Shown: in pieces, positions 35,254 to 49,309 of the stretch | Layout: every line of letters starts with the position of its first letter | Position numbering within the stretch: position 1 is the stretch's first letter | The notes under the pieces: generated by a model | Told to the model about the DNA's origin: nothing | Seen by the model: the letters and a program-made list of their open reading frames with translations, nothing else | Database searches by the model: none | DNA from: Hetaerina americana | Taxonomy: Eukaryota > Arthropoda > Insecta > Odonata > Calopterygidae | Reading direction: 5' to 3' | NCBI GenBank assembly: GCA_022747635.1 | Contig: JAKTNV010000193.1 | Location: forward strand, 279,001-343,000 | Length of the DNA stretch: 64,000 bases | Translations under genes and position numbers: made by a program

Positions 35254-35345
35254 CTGGTTTAGTATTCTGTAGGCTTCTGAGCTCTCGATCCTACTTACCT
35301 GGAAACCGTGAGTTCAAATCTGTGTTTCGAAAATTTATCGGCCCG
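35254..35345 (+). mobile_element. Possible tRNA-derived SINE head
   Basis: TGGTTTAGTATTCTGTAGG at about 35255-35273 is A-box-like, and GTGAGTTCAAATC at 35308-35320 is B-box-like. The spacing is tRNA-like, but the T-stem is weak. Confidence 0.38.
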
Positions 35346-38300
35346 AGGTTTTGTTATGGTTTCAACACACACCTTTGCTAAACGATGACTTACTGGGGAA
35401 AAATGAATTTCAATGCGCTACAATTTTAGTCGTTTCATTGTAATATTTTCTATTGCCTATTGTCTAGAGGTGAAATAGATAGATATTCTTCTTTATTTTG
35501 GGGCGAGATTGAGACTATGGAGTCTCTTCTACTACCTAACCCGGGGTTTGGTGGTAGAAAAGACTATCTAGTTTCAATATCGTCCTAAAAAAGACGCTGT
35601 ATTATAATTATTCGCATTATTTTCTACAATAATTTAATCTGGTTTAACCTAAAGGTCGAATAATCATAGGTTTTCTGAAAGTTTCAACAAAGACTCAAAA
35701 TTTTTAAATATATGTATAATGTTTAACATGGACTCTTTCGGAAGGCGCTAATACATTTAGTAGAAAACATTATTTAAAATAGGAAAAATTACCCCAGCTT
35801 TTAAGCCGCTATATTACAAAATTGGACACTCAGTTGTATTAAGATATCTCATAATAGCTATTAGATTATATTTATGAAAAATAGTTGTGTACCATATACC
35901 TCATTATTAGAGATATGATTACTTAAAGCTGTAATGCTGCAGATATTACGAGTGGAGGGAAATATGTCAAATAATTGAGTTGACTCAGGTAATTTCAGAA
36001 TATATCGACATATTTCCAAGTTTAAAGTTAACGCAATCTTTTGATTATTAGCTAGCAAATAACCAAGAAGTTTATGTTTTAGGGCTTCCTTCGAACTTAT
36101 ATCATTGAAATATAATTTGGTAGATAGTTGATTTTTACAAATAATGAATTTTTCGCCATACTTAAAACAAAAATTCCTTATCAGCGATGTATCAATTATA
36201 ACAATTCACCTTCATTATGAACGTATTGTATAGATTATCTTCCACCAATATCCATTAGTAATATCGTTAATTACCATCAACGGGCAATCCTAAGAAAATA
36301 CCTAATATCCCTATATGATCACGCGGTTTGGGCGAACCACCATGATTATGGGTTTTTTTCATCAAGATGAATATTTTTATGGAAAAATACTGATACTGAA
36401 ATTGATATGAAATTACAGGGTTACCCTGTGCAGGTATACGGATGATTTTTGTCCGTCTGTGAGTGTGCGGCAATGAGATTAAATGGAAATAAAAAATAAA
36501 AAAAGTATGAATCTGAGAAACACAAAATTTTACATTAACGATTTTTTTACCAAGTGGATGGCTTGTATAAAATGTGGGCCATCAAATACGCTGTCAGCTT
36601 TTTTGGTCAAGACGTAAGCATTTTATCAACATCAAAATGAACGCATTGTTTACCCCAACTTATTGATTTAATGATCCCTTAAAACTATTCGTTTTCGCAA
36701 TGTATTGGCTTACTCATCCTTTGAATGTAGACCTTTAAAACCTTAGGCCACAAATTGAGTCTATGGCTAGAGCTTTTCATTCAAATTTATAATTTCCCAT
36801 GTATTTACATAGTAAAAATATTCGTAAAACCTATGATTCCAAAGCTAGTTGTAAGTCATTCCCAATCCATTGTAATTTTAATTTAAAAAATTTACTTTTC
36901 CAAAAATATGAGCCTGAAACCTCACTTGCAAATGTATCCCAAATTTGAACCATTTCGCACTTTCGCCACGGGCTTATGAGATAAATCGTTTCGTATTTTT
37001 TTGGATTTATCTCAAAGTTGCTCTGTCTTCTGATTCCTCCAGAAATCGCTAATGGAGACTTCAGCTCAGAAGCAACGAAGTGGATAATTTTGCATGTGTA
37101 CCTACGGTTTAATGTATCGTTCCTCAATGTTAAGGCGTCGAGATTCCCGAGATTGAGTTTTCGTCAAGAAAATCCGCCTTTAATTTTCGGAGGGAGTATA
37201 CCCGTCGTGTAATCAGTTGTTCTTGGGAAGTTTTGATGCTTCCATTGCTTGTCGTCTCTCGGTGTCAATCATCTTTAAGTTGGCAAATATTTTATAAATT
37301 TCATCACTAAAGATCGGCTTAATGTATTGATCTCGCGTTGATTTTGTTGATCATGACTTAAAGTAGTAACACAGTAAAGCCAATAACAAATTTCTTTAGA
37401 GTATCAATCACAAATCAAGTACCATAGTTGTTCCTCCTGGTTCAGTAGGCTCCACGCTTAAACCGCTCGCTACCTTGACGTTTGTGAATATAGAAACACG
37501 TCTCGCCCAGACAACCTTTCCCGACGCAAAATTTCATTAAAATCTTTTCTGACATCAAACTGTAGATTAAAAAGAAAATGCTGCCGAGATTGGATTGGAT
37601 GGAGAGCTAGATACGCCTCAGGTTATTAATTCTCATTCGCATTACCCTGAGCGTGGATGTTCGCACGCAGATGGTGCTGAGAGGGAGATGGACAAATAGA
37701 TGAAATCCTTGATAGAAATACGAAACTGCCGACTAAAAAATTCAAAGCATTTTACGACGCCGTGACATGAAAGAAGCCTTATCGGGAGTTATGGCAATAT
37801 ATTTTGCAACATGAATGTATGCTTGTATCAGGAAGTTTTCGAATCTGGAGAGAGTGCGCCATAAATAAATAAATTTTCATGGTAGGAATAATGCATGTAA
37901 TGAATTATTTAATTATTTAAAAGTCAAAAGTATTATACGTTTAATATGTCACAACTGGAAAATTTATCTCTCATATCTTCAACCTCTTCGTATTTTATTT
38001 CTCACTAATATAAAATCACGTAAACGCATAGTTCTTTGGCGGTATCGTTTGATATTAAGCTTACGAAAAGTCGGAATAAATGTAATACTTTGATACAATT
38101 AAACAAATATGAGCTGCGATAAATAAGTCAATAATTATTTCTTTATTTCAACAGGTACTTAATGTTTTGCTTCTCTCAGTCTTTGCATTTAAACATGTAG
38201 TGGGGAAGTGTATGATAGGCGATGAAGATGAACACCTTGGTTCCGAAAACATTCTGTGAATGAATGAGTAATAAATTAAAGTTGTTTCTTATGCTCACGG

Positions 38301-38719
38301 TTTAATAACCATGCAGAGTTATGATGAGATATGACCTCCACCACCCAAGAATCAGAAATACATAACGATGCCGCTGCTAATCATTTGCGCATTCCTGGAA
38401 TTAAGAATATTTTAGAAACATCCTTATGATTCATAGATCTTTTTTAATATTAATTATACAATTAGCTCTGACGTAATTCCAAAAACTCCAGTCACCAGTG
38501 TACTTATTACTATAAATATGTCTATATGAACCGAAAATATATATATTTTCACTAGTTTTTCCCCACGGAATTAAATATGAAGGGTACAACGTCCTTCACC
38601 GAATTTTGGCGTCATCGGGTAAAATTTTAAGCCTGAATTAGTTGTTTTCACGCAACCGAAGGCATCTGTTACCTGAGTATCCGCCTAGAAAAATATGCAT
38701 AAAGAGAATAGGATTAAGG
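35346..38719. other. Unassigned, AT-rich
   Basis: Only short ORFs. A 6-bp dyad ACAGGG/CCCTGT near 36415-36429 is too small to call. Confidence 0.5.
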
Positions 38720-39420
38720 ACGGAACGACGAGAATTGGAATGCGGTGGGAAATGACTGATGCCGAGGGTGAGTGAACAAACGTGTGGATCGGAAGGGCGA
38801 ACGTAGTTGGGTGTTAGACCTTAGGGAGTGGTTATAGGAGAGGGGGAGGAGCGAAGTGGGGTGGAGAACCCTCGTTCTTTTTCTTTTCTGAAGGGGAAGA
38901 AGGGAGGAGGGAAAATGGGGAGAGGGGCGGTGGCGATGGAGAAGAATGAGAAGGTGAAAGTGAGGAGAGTGGAAATCGGCGAGGCGGAGGTTCGGGGTGG
39001 GACGGGGTAGGAGGAGGAGACCCGTGGCGGTAAGGGGGGAGGGAGATGGCGGAGGGGGGTGGGCGGGGAGAGAGGTGGAGGGTAGGCGAGGTAATGGGTT
39101 GGGATGGACAGACAGACAAACGGCTTCATCTATTCGAGGCGACCTCCCGCAGCAAGAGGCCCATCTTCCACGCGACGCATTAACCGGCCGATTCATTCGC
39201 CGTGTCTCTCCCACCGTGATTTGTTTTCTCGCCGGGAGAGGGCGTGTGGTAGGGCGCTGTCACGTTCGCAGCCCTTCTATTTTTTTCCTCTCTTTCTCTC
39301 TCTCTTCTTCTCCCTTCTCGTTTTTCGCCCATCCTCCACACGCTCCGACTTTCTTTCTATCGCGAAGGAAACTGTAATTATAGAATGAAGACCTCGCGGA
39401 GGTTTTTCTTCTTCGTCTTC
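38720..39420. other. GA-to-CT switch island
   Basis: GA/GGG-rich 38720-39110, then CT-rich 39270-39420. Overlapping ORFs on both strands are low-complexity. Confidence 0.6.
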
Positions 39421-40257
39421 TTCTTTTAACAACCAATTTTTTACTCTACACTCTTTCAGCGTGACAAGAGGAGGTTTATTTTCGGGCGTGATTTTTCATT
39501 TCGGGATCGGTTGAAACGTTAAAGCGACGGATTTTTACGCCGAAATGAGACCCCATTCACGTTATCGTTATACGTACATATATATTTCTTAATGCCGGCA
39601 CGCACTAAATCATCCGACACGAGGGGATATTAGGGCAACTACACATTCTGGGTGAACGAAAATTTAGCGCGCGTGGTCCCGGCCGAACCGTCAGCGCGAA
39701 GCTCGAGTCTGAGATTGTAAAATCCATTCATGCTCACCATTAAATATTAAGCTAAATGGAGAGCATGAGAAGGGAAAGAATGTATAAGCGATAATGTGCT
39801 TTCATGTTCCCCCGACATGAAAATACCACCGATCCGCCATGTCTTCTTGGATGCGCCCTTCTGCTTGGAAATGTTAAAGACGGTAAATAGTCGAGATTTT
39901 TTCAAATGGAGCCATAGGAGTGAATGATAATCGCATTATTCTTCAATCGCAGCGATTTATATTGCGGACCTTAGGAAAGAAACAGCCCCAGAGGAATTTC
40001 TCAAGGAAAAAATAATACATTTTTGGTGGTGCTCTTCAACCCTTTCTTCGAGGGAATGACGTGACATGTGAGACAAGACTTCGACCCTCATCAGTTTCCC
40101 CATTTAATGCAAATTTTCTCGGCTCGATGTAAATGCTCACTCCGTCATTTTTTTTTACACTTCCATTTCGGATGCAAGTTTTTTTTTCGATATCTTTCTC
40201 GCTGGAAGCTTTCCGCTTAATTTATTACGCCCACCCAACGTGATCGGGACACTTGGT

Positions 40258-40760
40258 GCATATCTCTCTCTCTCTCGTGTCCGCTTCCCAACCTCCCCGG
40301 ACCTCTCCTTAACCCCCCCCATCTCCTACCCTCTCACCCTCCCCATTCCGGGCTCCCCTGCCCCTCCCCTCCCCTCCCCTGGCGCTGAAGGCCCGAAGCA
40401 AGTGGGCCTTCAGCGCCCCTCTCACCCTCGTCCGCGGACGCGGTGCCATAAACCGCGGGCGGTCCGATATTTGCGGATGCCTCCCTGTCCTCGAAATTGG
40501 TCTCCGAATGTTTTGTTTGAGCGCATGCCAAATGGGGCGCTTCATAACCCGCGGAGGTGCGCCCGAGTCCCCTCTACTCCCTCCCTCTCTCTCTCTCATC
40601 TCACCGAACTCTCCAGACACGTCTTTTCCTGTTCCTCACCCCTTCAATCCACTCCTCACCCTCCCACCACGGCTACTCCTCCTGCGAAACCAAATCTTCT
40701 CCCGCCATCTACCTCGATCTCACCCCTCACGGGACCAACCCTGTTCCTCCACCCTCCGCG
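40258..40760. other. Pyrimidine-rich GC island
   Basis: CT/CCC-rich plus strand containing the quadruplex-hairpin site. A less biased GC-rich stretch at 40420-40560 is open in several frames. No product is recognised. Confidence 0.6.
40355..40417. other. G-quadruplex motif (minus strand) abutting a perfect GC hairpin
   Basis: At 40355-40379 five runs of CCCC separated by one or two bases give a GGGG-type quadruplex motif on the minus strand. Directly after it, GGCGCTGAAGGCCC (40381-40394) and GGGCCTTCAGCGCC (40404-40417) form a perfect 14-bp stem with a 9-nt loop. The site is inside the pyrimidine-rich island 40258-40760. No gene is assigned, and a structural or regulatory role is inference only. 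Confidence 0.65.
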
Positions 40761-41451
40761 CGAATGAAACTGCGATAACCTCCGCGGTAAATCACCGACT
40801 TCCCGATGCCACCCAGCCCCGGTGGTGTCGTTGGTGCCTCCTCTCGTGCCTCGTTAGGGAACTTGGGGGAGGGCAGTCGGAAGTATCAGCGACTTCGGTC
40901 AAAAAGTTTCGACCGCGACGACCCGGATTTTGAGAAAAGGGGTGGCGTAATTACGTGACCTCCATTCGGGATGCCCCGCGGGAATGGACGCGCTCGTCCA
41001 GCTGAATGGAAGGTGCATTTCGTTGGAATGAGTTATGTGCATCCCCCGGGGTGAAGAAATCGGCGAAAATTTCCGCGTGCAACAGACGGGAGCTGAGGCA
41101 AGGGAAAATAATAGCCAGAGTTCCAACTGGAACGACAAGATCATGATCAACTGAAATGGCGATTATTTGGTCATTTAGTCGTGACGATCCCGAAATGTAA
41201 AAGTAATTTGGGTCCTCTAAACGATAAGGGCATAACGTAGAATATCATCATGATTTAATGTGAAGAGAGGCAGAGGGAGATTGAAGTGACTGAAAAGGAG
41301 GTGAAAAAAATCAGCGAATGTGTATAGCATGTATAGGAAGAAGGAAAGAAGTAGTTATAGGGAAATCCGAGGAAGGAAGAAATGTGGAAGGGTAAGATTT
41401 TGAGAATTAATTGGATATTGAAGGACCGGTGAATGATTCTTACACGTTAAA

Positions 41452-41533
41452 ATTGTTGCGCCTTAATAGATTAGCGGATGACTCCGTTAAAAGCTACAGT
41501 CGCGGCATCTCCCGCATTTTCTTTGAGTTTGGG
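41452..41533 (+). repeat. Dispersed repeat, copy B
   Basis: ATTGTTGCGC, then GCGGATGACTCCGTTAAAAG, then CATCTCCCGCA and TTTTCTT. It is the partner of 21927-22012. The longest shared blocks are ACTCCGTTAAAAG/GCTCCGTTAAAAG and CATCTCCCGCA. Confidence 0.6.
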
Positions 41534-41894
41534 AGGTGGTTAGATAAGAAGATTGAGAGAAATAAATAATTGACATTTTAGACGACATGAAGAGAAGTAA
41601 AAAGTATTTAGATTAAGAGAAGAAAAGAATGTGCGTCAAAGGAATTTAATTTCGGCGGGTGCCGAAATGAAAGAAGTAACGTTGTAATTCCACACACATT
41701 TTATTCAAAACACGACCTGTAGGTTTCGACTTTGGACGTTGGAATTAGAAATCTACGCCTAAGATTACAAATTTCGACGGATGTCCTTATAATCCAACGA
41801 TGATAGTATTTTTATGAGAATGCAACAATTCAAGTAAAAATGCTGTAGATTTCAACTCCAAGCTGTATATTGTCTGTGACAATCCTATTTATAC

Positions 41895-42001
41895 CAATAT
41901 GGGTTGGGCTAACACAGCATCCATGCCCAATGGGGTACTTGATTGAACCTGCAACTTTGCGTGGCCACCTTACCGTTGTCACTTCCACCCAACTAGCACA
42001 G
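41895..42001 (-). mobile_element. Possible tRNA-derived SINE, minus strand
   Basis: The minus strand reads TGTGCTAGTTGGGTGG, then GCAGGTTCAATCAAG (B box at 41941-41949 plus-strand), then a tail CCATTGGGCATGGATG, CTGTGTTAG. The tail resembles the one at 56985-57040. The A box is weak. Confidence 0.4.
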
Positions 42002-45000
42002 CTGCAAGATTCCCCGAGTATGGATTCTTAAAAATGGCTTTTTCCCTTTTACCTGATTTATTTTTCATCATTTTGCGAGTCAATAAGTTTTATATATTTT
42101 TTTTTACTTTTGTGTTGGTAGTGATTTGAAATCTTTGTATCACGGAGTCAATAGTTAAAATATCGAGAATAAACTTTGTCAACAAACTAATTACATTTCT
42201 CTAATTTAAATATTTGATTTTCAATGCCAATCCAACTGGTATTTATTGGATTTTTAAAAGTCTATTGATAATGCGATCTCTTAACATGTAGTGAAAGCTT
42301 AAACATAGCAGACAGACACTGTTAGAACGGATTTTATATCGCGGACTAATGACTTCTATGCATTTTAACGCTCCTGTTTCCATTGATATATCTGTATTAG
42401 ATAGCAGAAAATAATGAAATCCTTCCAATTACTTTTAGGTCACTATATATTACCCTGGGAAACAGATTCTTTGATAGAATAATGAAATGAACAGAACGTA
42501 AGTTCAATAATTAAGTTCCTTTTTGCAACATTTCACACTGACTTTCACTTACAGCGTATAAATTTAAAAAAAAACATCATCCTTGAGATGCCTATCTAGA
42601 GTCATGTGTACCATAACTGCCTTCACCACTGCTGAATACTTATATTCACCTCATTCGTTGAATTTTATAAATTCGTCCCAACATTGATAGAAAAATCCCC
42701 TATGTTCACTGATGGAACGAATGTCTTGAATGAACTTCATTTGCTATCTATCCTTCCGAGAATGTCACCCATCCTACGTAGTGTGATTCTCAACCGCCGG
42801 ACGTCACTTCGCGGGGGGAAATATTTTCGACCGGAAGTGGGAGGACCTCATGGGGTCCTTCAGTTTACACGCACGGTTACGCGGGTTCGAGCGCGCTAAG
42901 TGTATTTATCTAATATTTAGCAAAAGCTTCAGTTATTTTTGGTGGTGGTCGACCCTCTCTCGGTTTTCGGTTTGACTCTAAATTGGTCACCAAACAGAAT
43001 TACCTTGATGGGAGCCACGAACGCACCTCGTCCCCGTTGAAACAAAGATAGCTTCAGAAGCGTTTTTCCATGGACGGGCTTGAGCAGTGGTTCCGTATAA
43101 ATTTCGGAGAGGCCTGTACAAATATTGTTGATGGTTAACATATTGGTAACACCCGTTGAAAAATTTTAGAAACCCCAATCTGGAGAAGCAGAGCTCTTGA
43201 CTAAAAATACCCATCTGAGAGGCTTCCTGACAGCTGATGAAAGGCAGCATGCTTTAATAAGTAGGTACTAAGTTGTAATTGTTGAAAAACCTCTCAATAA
43301 TCTGCTGCGTTGGTAGAAAATTTGCGTTACTTTGAATGGAATACTATTCCTCATGCCCTTTCAGTCTCATGATTTTTTACTTTTTAATTTTATTAATCTA
43401 TTTTTATATTTTACCATTTTATTTGCGAGTACACCGAGTATTCTTCTAAAGGAGAATTTGCATTCTGAAATCATGATCGCTTGAAAAAACTAAGGCTCAG
43501 CAGAAGAAATATTAAGGATTTATGTTATCCTTAAAATTTGACAATTTCCATCGCTCCTGTCTTGTAGCATTTGGCGAAACATTAAATGAATTCGCATAGT
43601 TCATAGTCTAAAACTTTCATGTGACCTAGAAAATTAATTCACACACCACCAGAGGTAGTTCTGCTCTACAGCTCTGAAATAATTCGAGCTTGATATTGAC
43701 TCGATCGCCAGGGTATAGACATTTCGATTGCAGCCCAAAAAATTTAAGCAGAGAACTTAAAATACGGGAAATTATTCGAAAATAGACTAAATTCTCGGAA
43801 ATTATTCAAGGAAATGACTCAATAAACTAAATATGTGACAGAAGTTGGGAAAAGCTCTTGATAAAGGGGACAAATATTGGCTTAGTAATGATTGATCAAA
43901 TCGCACAGACCGAGGTTACATTGAAACCACATCCTCTTCGGGAGCATAATTGAAAAGACAATTTCCGTAAAACTCTTGATAGCACCCGTTTAATTTCATC
44001 ATCGTTATTACGGAAAATTAAATTAATATCTGTTAGCATTCAATTCGAATAATTCCCTCATATCCTTCTTTCCCGCAATTTCGTACCGAAACGCTCCTCG
44101 TTTTATCGTCTCCCAGTCGCGACAGTTAACACCTTAAGACGGCTCGCGGAACGAAAGGTAGGTAGATGGAAAGTTAAGTGAGTGCAATAAGACAAGCTCG
44201 AGTGAAGTATCGTCTACGTGGGAAGCTAAACAAGAAACACACAGCAGTACACCACATTCCATTTTCCATGCTCACCGCTTCGTTCTCCCTCCCCCCGCCA
44301 TGCATTCCTTCTTGCCGGAGACGCCATAGAAGAATGCTGCCCTACTCTATCTTCATCTTGCCCCGCAGTAATTCGCAAATGAGCCATTAATTAATTAGGT
44401 AGGGTCTCATTGGAGTGCAAATTAAACGAAAAAAGAATATTTGAAGGAGGCATCGCGCCGTTGCGCTCAGAGGTAATCGGCCCGGCCCGCTTGCCTCCTG
44501 AGGGATGTAGGTATGAGTGCGCGTATGTGTACGCGATGTGGATGACGGTGGGGAGACACCGAATGCGCATCCGAGGCGTGTACGCCTTATCCCGAGTTGC
44601 CGAGAGCACTCCCTCGCCTCCGCGGAAGACGCATTCGCATATGCCCGTGAGGGAGATGTGAAACGTTTTCTTTTACAAACAAAAACGACTACCGAGAGAG
44701 AAATAAAAAAAATGAATAAAATTTATAGCTCGTCCATCCGTTCGCGCATTCCGACTACAGTTACTATGCATGTTGATTGCCAGCGTAAGGATCAATTAAA
44801 TTTGCGACTGACACCGGGACAAGGATTGTTGAGGGAAAATAGTCTCTCATGGCAAGATATTTCGGAAGAAAATCTGAAGCGGTGATACTTCGTGAATCTC
44901 GAAGGAAAGAATATTATACCCGGTGGACACATGTTCGTAGCCCTTGTAGTCTGAGGGAGGTGAAACAAGGGAGTAAGGAGAATATTTAGCAAAACAGGGT

Positions 45001-47739
45001 CGCAGTTATTTGCGTAAAACGTACACTGTTGAGTGCCTGGTGTAAAACAATAAAATGAAATATGCTAAAGGATATAAGGTATATTGGGAACAGCGGCAGT
45101 AAGCATGTTATAGTATTACCAAACCAATCTTCGGGTTGATAACTGTGGAGGTATATAATGATATTACCAAAGAGGTAATTACTTAGGCAACATAACGAAA
45201 ATTTTTCTGAAATCCAAATCATCCAGAAGGAATACACGTATTTGCACTCATATTATGAGAGCAGCACTTTTCAATGTGGAAATATAGCAAACTTCAATAA
45301 TATTCCAATCGTAAATAGTCAACAGAAGACCATCAAGCATTATTCTATAACCAAATTGGGTCCATTAGAGTGGTAAATATCTGTTAATACTTGTTATTCA
45401 CAGTCCATTGCAATTATGTTTAATATTATAGCAGCCCATAGTTGAGAAAAATACAAGGGCTACTCTTGTACTGGAACTTGCGGAATCCTTTGCCAACTTA
45501 GAAGATAAGTGTATGTTGAAGTAAATTCATATCAAGGCGTAAGGAAGATGGCACAGAAAGGAATGAATGTACGCCTAAGACGGGAAAATGAGGTCCCTGA
45601 AGTTGGGAAGATGAAATACAAGTATCTATCACGTGAACTTATATGAGTAAAGAATTTATAAGTGTCCACCTGAAGAAGCCACTTATGATTAAGAGCTCAC
45701 AACCACTCTCAGAGAAATTAAGCCTGAAATTAATGAAGCACGCCGAGGAGACGTTTGCACATATTGCAGCACTGAATCTCTCAGAAACTTGGTTTAGTAG
45801 GTAGGTGGGAGCTAGGGAAATGATCTTTCGGAGCACAGTGAGGTGAAATCTTTGTGGGAAGTAAGTGAAAAATGAGGGATTGAATAGATTTATGTGACAG
45901 GAAAGGTAAGTAACGAAGTAAGACCAATGTCAACATTGGAGATATCAAGACGTGAAGGAATGAACATGGAATATTATGTTTTTACCGACCTTCGGATAGG
46001 GAATATGATGTATGAGATATAATAAACGAAATTTTACAAGTGTGCTATTTTCATATTTAACAGTTTTTGTGAATTTTAATCTGCATTCCATTACTATCAG
46101 TCTTTTTCTTCAATATTGCAAATCTTCACAATTTATACACAAATTCAGATACAAATATATTTGACGCATACAAGTCATATTTATTCTGAAACTAGTGTTC
46201 TAACATGAAACCCCGGCAATGCCAATTAAAGGTCAATAGAATAACTGACGGAATAATTGAGCGATGAATTCTACTGTTGGTCAATGGCATAAGGCATATT
46301 CACGTATTCGAGTGCATTTTTTTCACCTCTATCCACGACAACTGAAACGTTTTATTGCACAAATAGAAAGGACTGGAGCTGAAAAAATTAACAATACAAT
46401 TGTCAGCATGGAGTATGTGAAGGCAAATGTTTTCAGGAACTTGTAGTTATAGTTCAAAAAAGTAAATATATCCTGCAGTAAAGGATAGTTGAAGGTAAAA
46501 TAAGGAAATATTTATTGAAATTGAAGGAGGGTAGCCGAATAGAAGAGAAGAAAAGAGTCACGAGTGGAATTTAAATTATGTGGAAGGGCAGGACGAATGG
46601 ATGTATTCCGGTGTTTGAGGAGGCGAAAGGCACAAGGGTGGTGGTGCGAGAGGGCAGTCTACGAACTGAGAAGCGGGTGGGGGTAGAGATTCTCGAGATG
46701 CGCAGACTGGTTTTCAGTTCATCAAGTGACCCAATCTGGACAGGAGGGCCGTTTGTATGGCAAGTCGCACCCCACAAGCTCCTTCCGCCCCGAAAGTTTT
46801 GCATATGTCCCTTTTACACTGTTATTGTTTATTTTTATTTTATTGAACGACAACTAAGTATTCCTGAAAAACCTTGTCTCCCCAGCCGTAAAGTGGATCT
46901 TGGGAACATATTCTAATGCCTTCTTTGTAATATCTGCCCTTGTATAATCCCTCAAGACAAAACAGGACTGCGTTGGGAGAGTTTCAAATTCTGACCAGAG
47001 CGAAGTTCATGCATGAAACCAACCTCTGGTGCAATATCCCATTGGCTATGTTGTTGCACTGGTACATTTCGTAAATATATAACCCGTACCGATGTCATCA
47101 TCTCCATCATACAATAAGTTATCGTAAATGGGCGACGGATGAGGACAAGTGACCAAGAATCAAATTAAAACGAGAATTAACAGGATAATATCGATAGTAT
47201 TCTTTGATTCCAAATCCTAAACAATATCTCCCTTTTTGCCAACCTAATACAAATGTCGGGAAATTTAAGCGTTGGTTGTCTTCATAACCAAAACAAATCA
47301 GGATTAAAATTTTCAGTATTAAACCCTAGTTGCAATACCACTGTTATTCACACGACGTCATTTGGGAATATTGAATACTGAACCTGAATAGATTAGAAGT
47401 TCGCGGATTCAAAAGTTTCGTTGAAATTAACTTCGGCAGAGACAGCAAGAGCTGAAGGAAAGTAAGTCAGTAAGCCTTATATTCAGTAGGCGCGTCCATA
47501 AATTTATAAAGTCCTCTCCTATGGCGTCCTTTGGGAAGAACAATTTCACAATGACTGACTATTTCCCCAAACAAAATTTCTTGGTGCACATGAGAAGGTG
47601 GATTGAGGGGACTTGTAATCTCTCAGTACGTGCTTGTAATCTTGTAATCTCTTAGGTCATGCCTACCACATGTGGCAGCTGTAGATAAATAGCGATGGCC
47701 TCCATGGAGAGATGAAAGAATACGGTCCATGCGATTACA
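42002..47739. other. Unassigned, AT-rich
   Basis: Apart from the SINE-tail fragment at 45115-45147, nothing recognisable. GC-richer patch at 44.45-44.65 kb with short overlapping ORFs. Confidence 0.45.
45115..45147 (+). repeat. SINE 3' tail fragment
   Basis: TTACCAAACC, then CTTCGGGTTGAT, then AACTGTG matches 60572-60604 at about 27 of 32 positions. No tRNA head is visible upstream, so it is probably a 5'-truncated or decayed copy. Confidence 0.45.
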
Positions 47740-47843
47740 AAAGAGATGTGAGGACGGGGTGGGCGGAAATGGAGAACGGGGCGAGGAGGCCAATTCGAAA
47801 TTTGCAGTGGAGAGTCGGCAAGAGATGTGAGGGCGGGGTGCGC
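47740..47843 (+). repeat. Imperfect 24-bp direct repeat, 80 bp apart
   Basis: AAGAGATGTGAGGACGGGGT (47740) and AAGAGATGTGAGGGCGGGGT (47820). Near each copy also lies CGGTCCATGC. It lies inside a purine-rich island. Confidence 0.45.
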
Positions 47844-48240
47844 CCAGGAATTCGGTCCATGCATACGTAAAATATATGGCGCGGGTGGAGTCTGGCATCC
47901 AGTGGAAATGGGATGGCGTGCGGAAGAGGGTGGGCGTCGAAGCGAAGTCGAATGAAATCGTGTAGCATCGGACGGGGCGCGGGAATTCGAGTGGCGATTG
48001 GGGGCGGGCGGGGAGGGAGGCGGGGGCGAGGAGAAGGGGATCAGTGTGTCGGAGGCCACGGGGAAGAGACTCACAGCAAAGGAGGGAGCGATAGACTGTC
48101 AATGGCGGGTGGTCTGAACGGGAGAAGCTCGGCTCCTGACGGAAGGAGCGGCGGAGGGCCTACGTGCGAGGAATAGTCGGCTGAAATGCGGTAGAATTTG
48201 TTTGCGGAATCGAAATGGGACGAGGAAATGGAAACCAGAA
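47740..48240. other. Purine-rich GC island
   Basis: GGGCGG and GAGG tracts on the plus strand, with no gene called. Confidence 0.55.
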
Positions 48241-49309
48241 AGAAGGATAATGAATTAAGGGTTCGCACTTTTGCGCAGGGGAGACTTGAGGGCGTCCACG
48301 TTACACGAAGAAAATCACATTGCCCAGCAATTTAAGCAGGGTTAAAAAACATGACGAATTTAACTTCTAAAAAGTAAGTTCCCACTGATTACACTCGTCG
48401 TTAATTATAATTTTAAAAAAATCACCGTTTGTAAGCAAGATTCTACTTCTTGTACCGAAATATTACATGCATTTCAATATGATATACAATAACCAGTGTT
48501 ATTACTCTTGATAACAAAAGTTGTTTATTAATAAAAGACATGCGATTCGATAAAAATGATAAAACACAACATGTACGTATACTATCCATCAAAGAAATAC
48601 AATCGTAATAGAGGCCAGGTCTATTTCATTTAATAACTAAATGTTTCACATTTTGACTGGAAAACGATGGTCTCCTTAAAAATACATAAAATAACTATGA
48701 GATTGTGTAATTTTAGAACACTTGACAGGATTGGCAATATTTTAGTGCTAATGTATTTAAGACTTTCTGGTTTTAATGGTTGATTGTTTTCTGGTTAATG
48801 TACGATAGATGCTTGCTAGAAAATTGTTCTTCAAGTCTATAGATAATTAAAACTAAAGGATCTTAAGTTTGCATTACAGAAATCACGGCAAAACGACACA
48901 ACAAAAAATCAAACATTTACACGAAATACATCGAAGAAATACCGTCAACGATCGACACTAGGTGCTGGTACCATTATTCCATGACGGTGAAACAGCCTAC
49001 AAGTAGGCATGTTCACTATTTTTCTATCAATACCTTTCAACTAAGAGATGCCTCTTGAATTAATTGAAAACTGTCTTTATAATGGAATACTTATCATAGC
49101 AATGATCATTTCATAAGCCCCGTCAATCGTAAGCAACTCCTAAAATACGTTACAAGTAGCTGTAATCAGGGGAGTCGACCGATAACGGTAATTGCTGAGG
49201 TAATTGGCGACTAAAATACAAACAGAAAAGTACACCTTTTAATGAATGCTATAATTCCGACTACGATTTTTTTTCACTATTTTATCGTGACTCCGTATTC
49301 CGTGTGACG

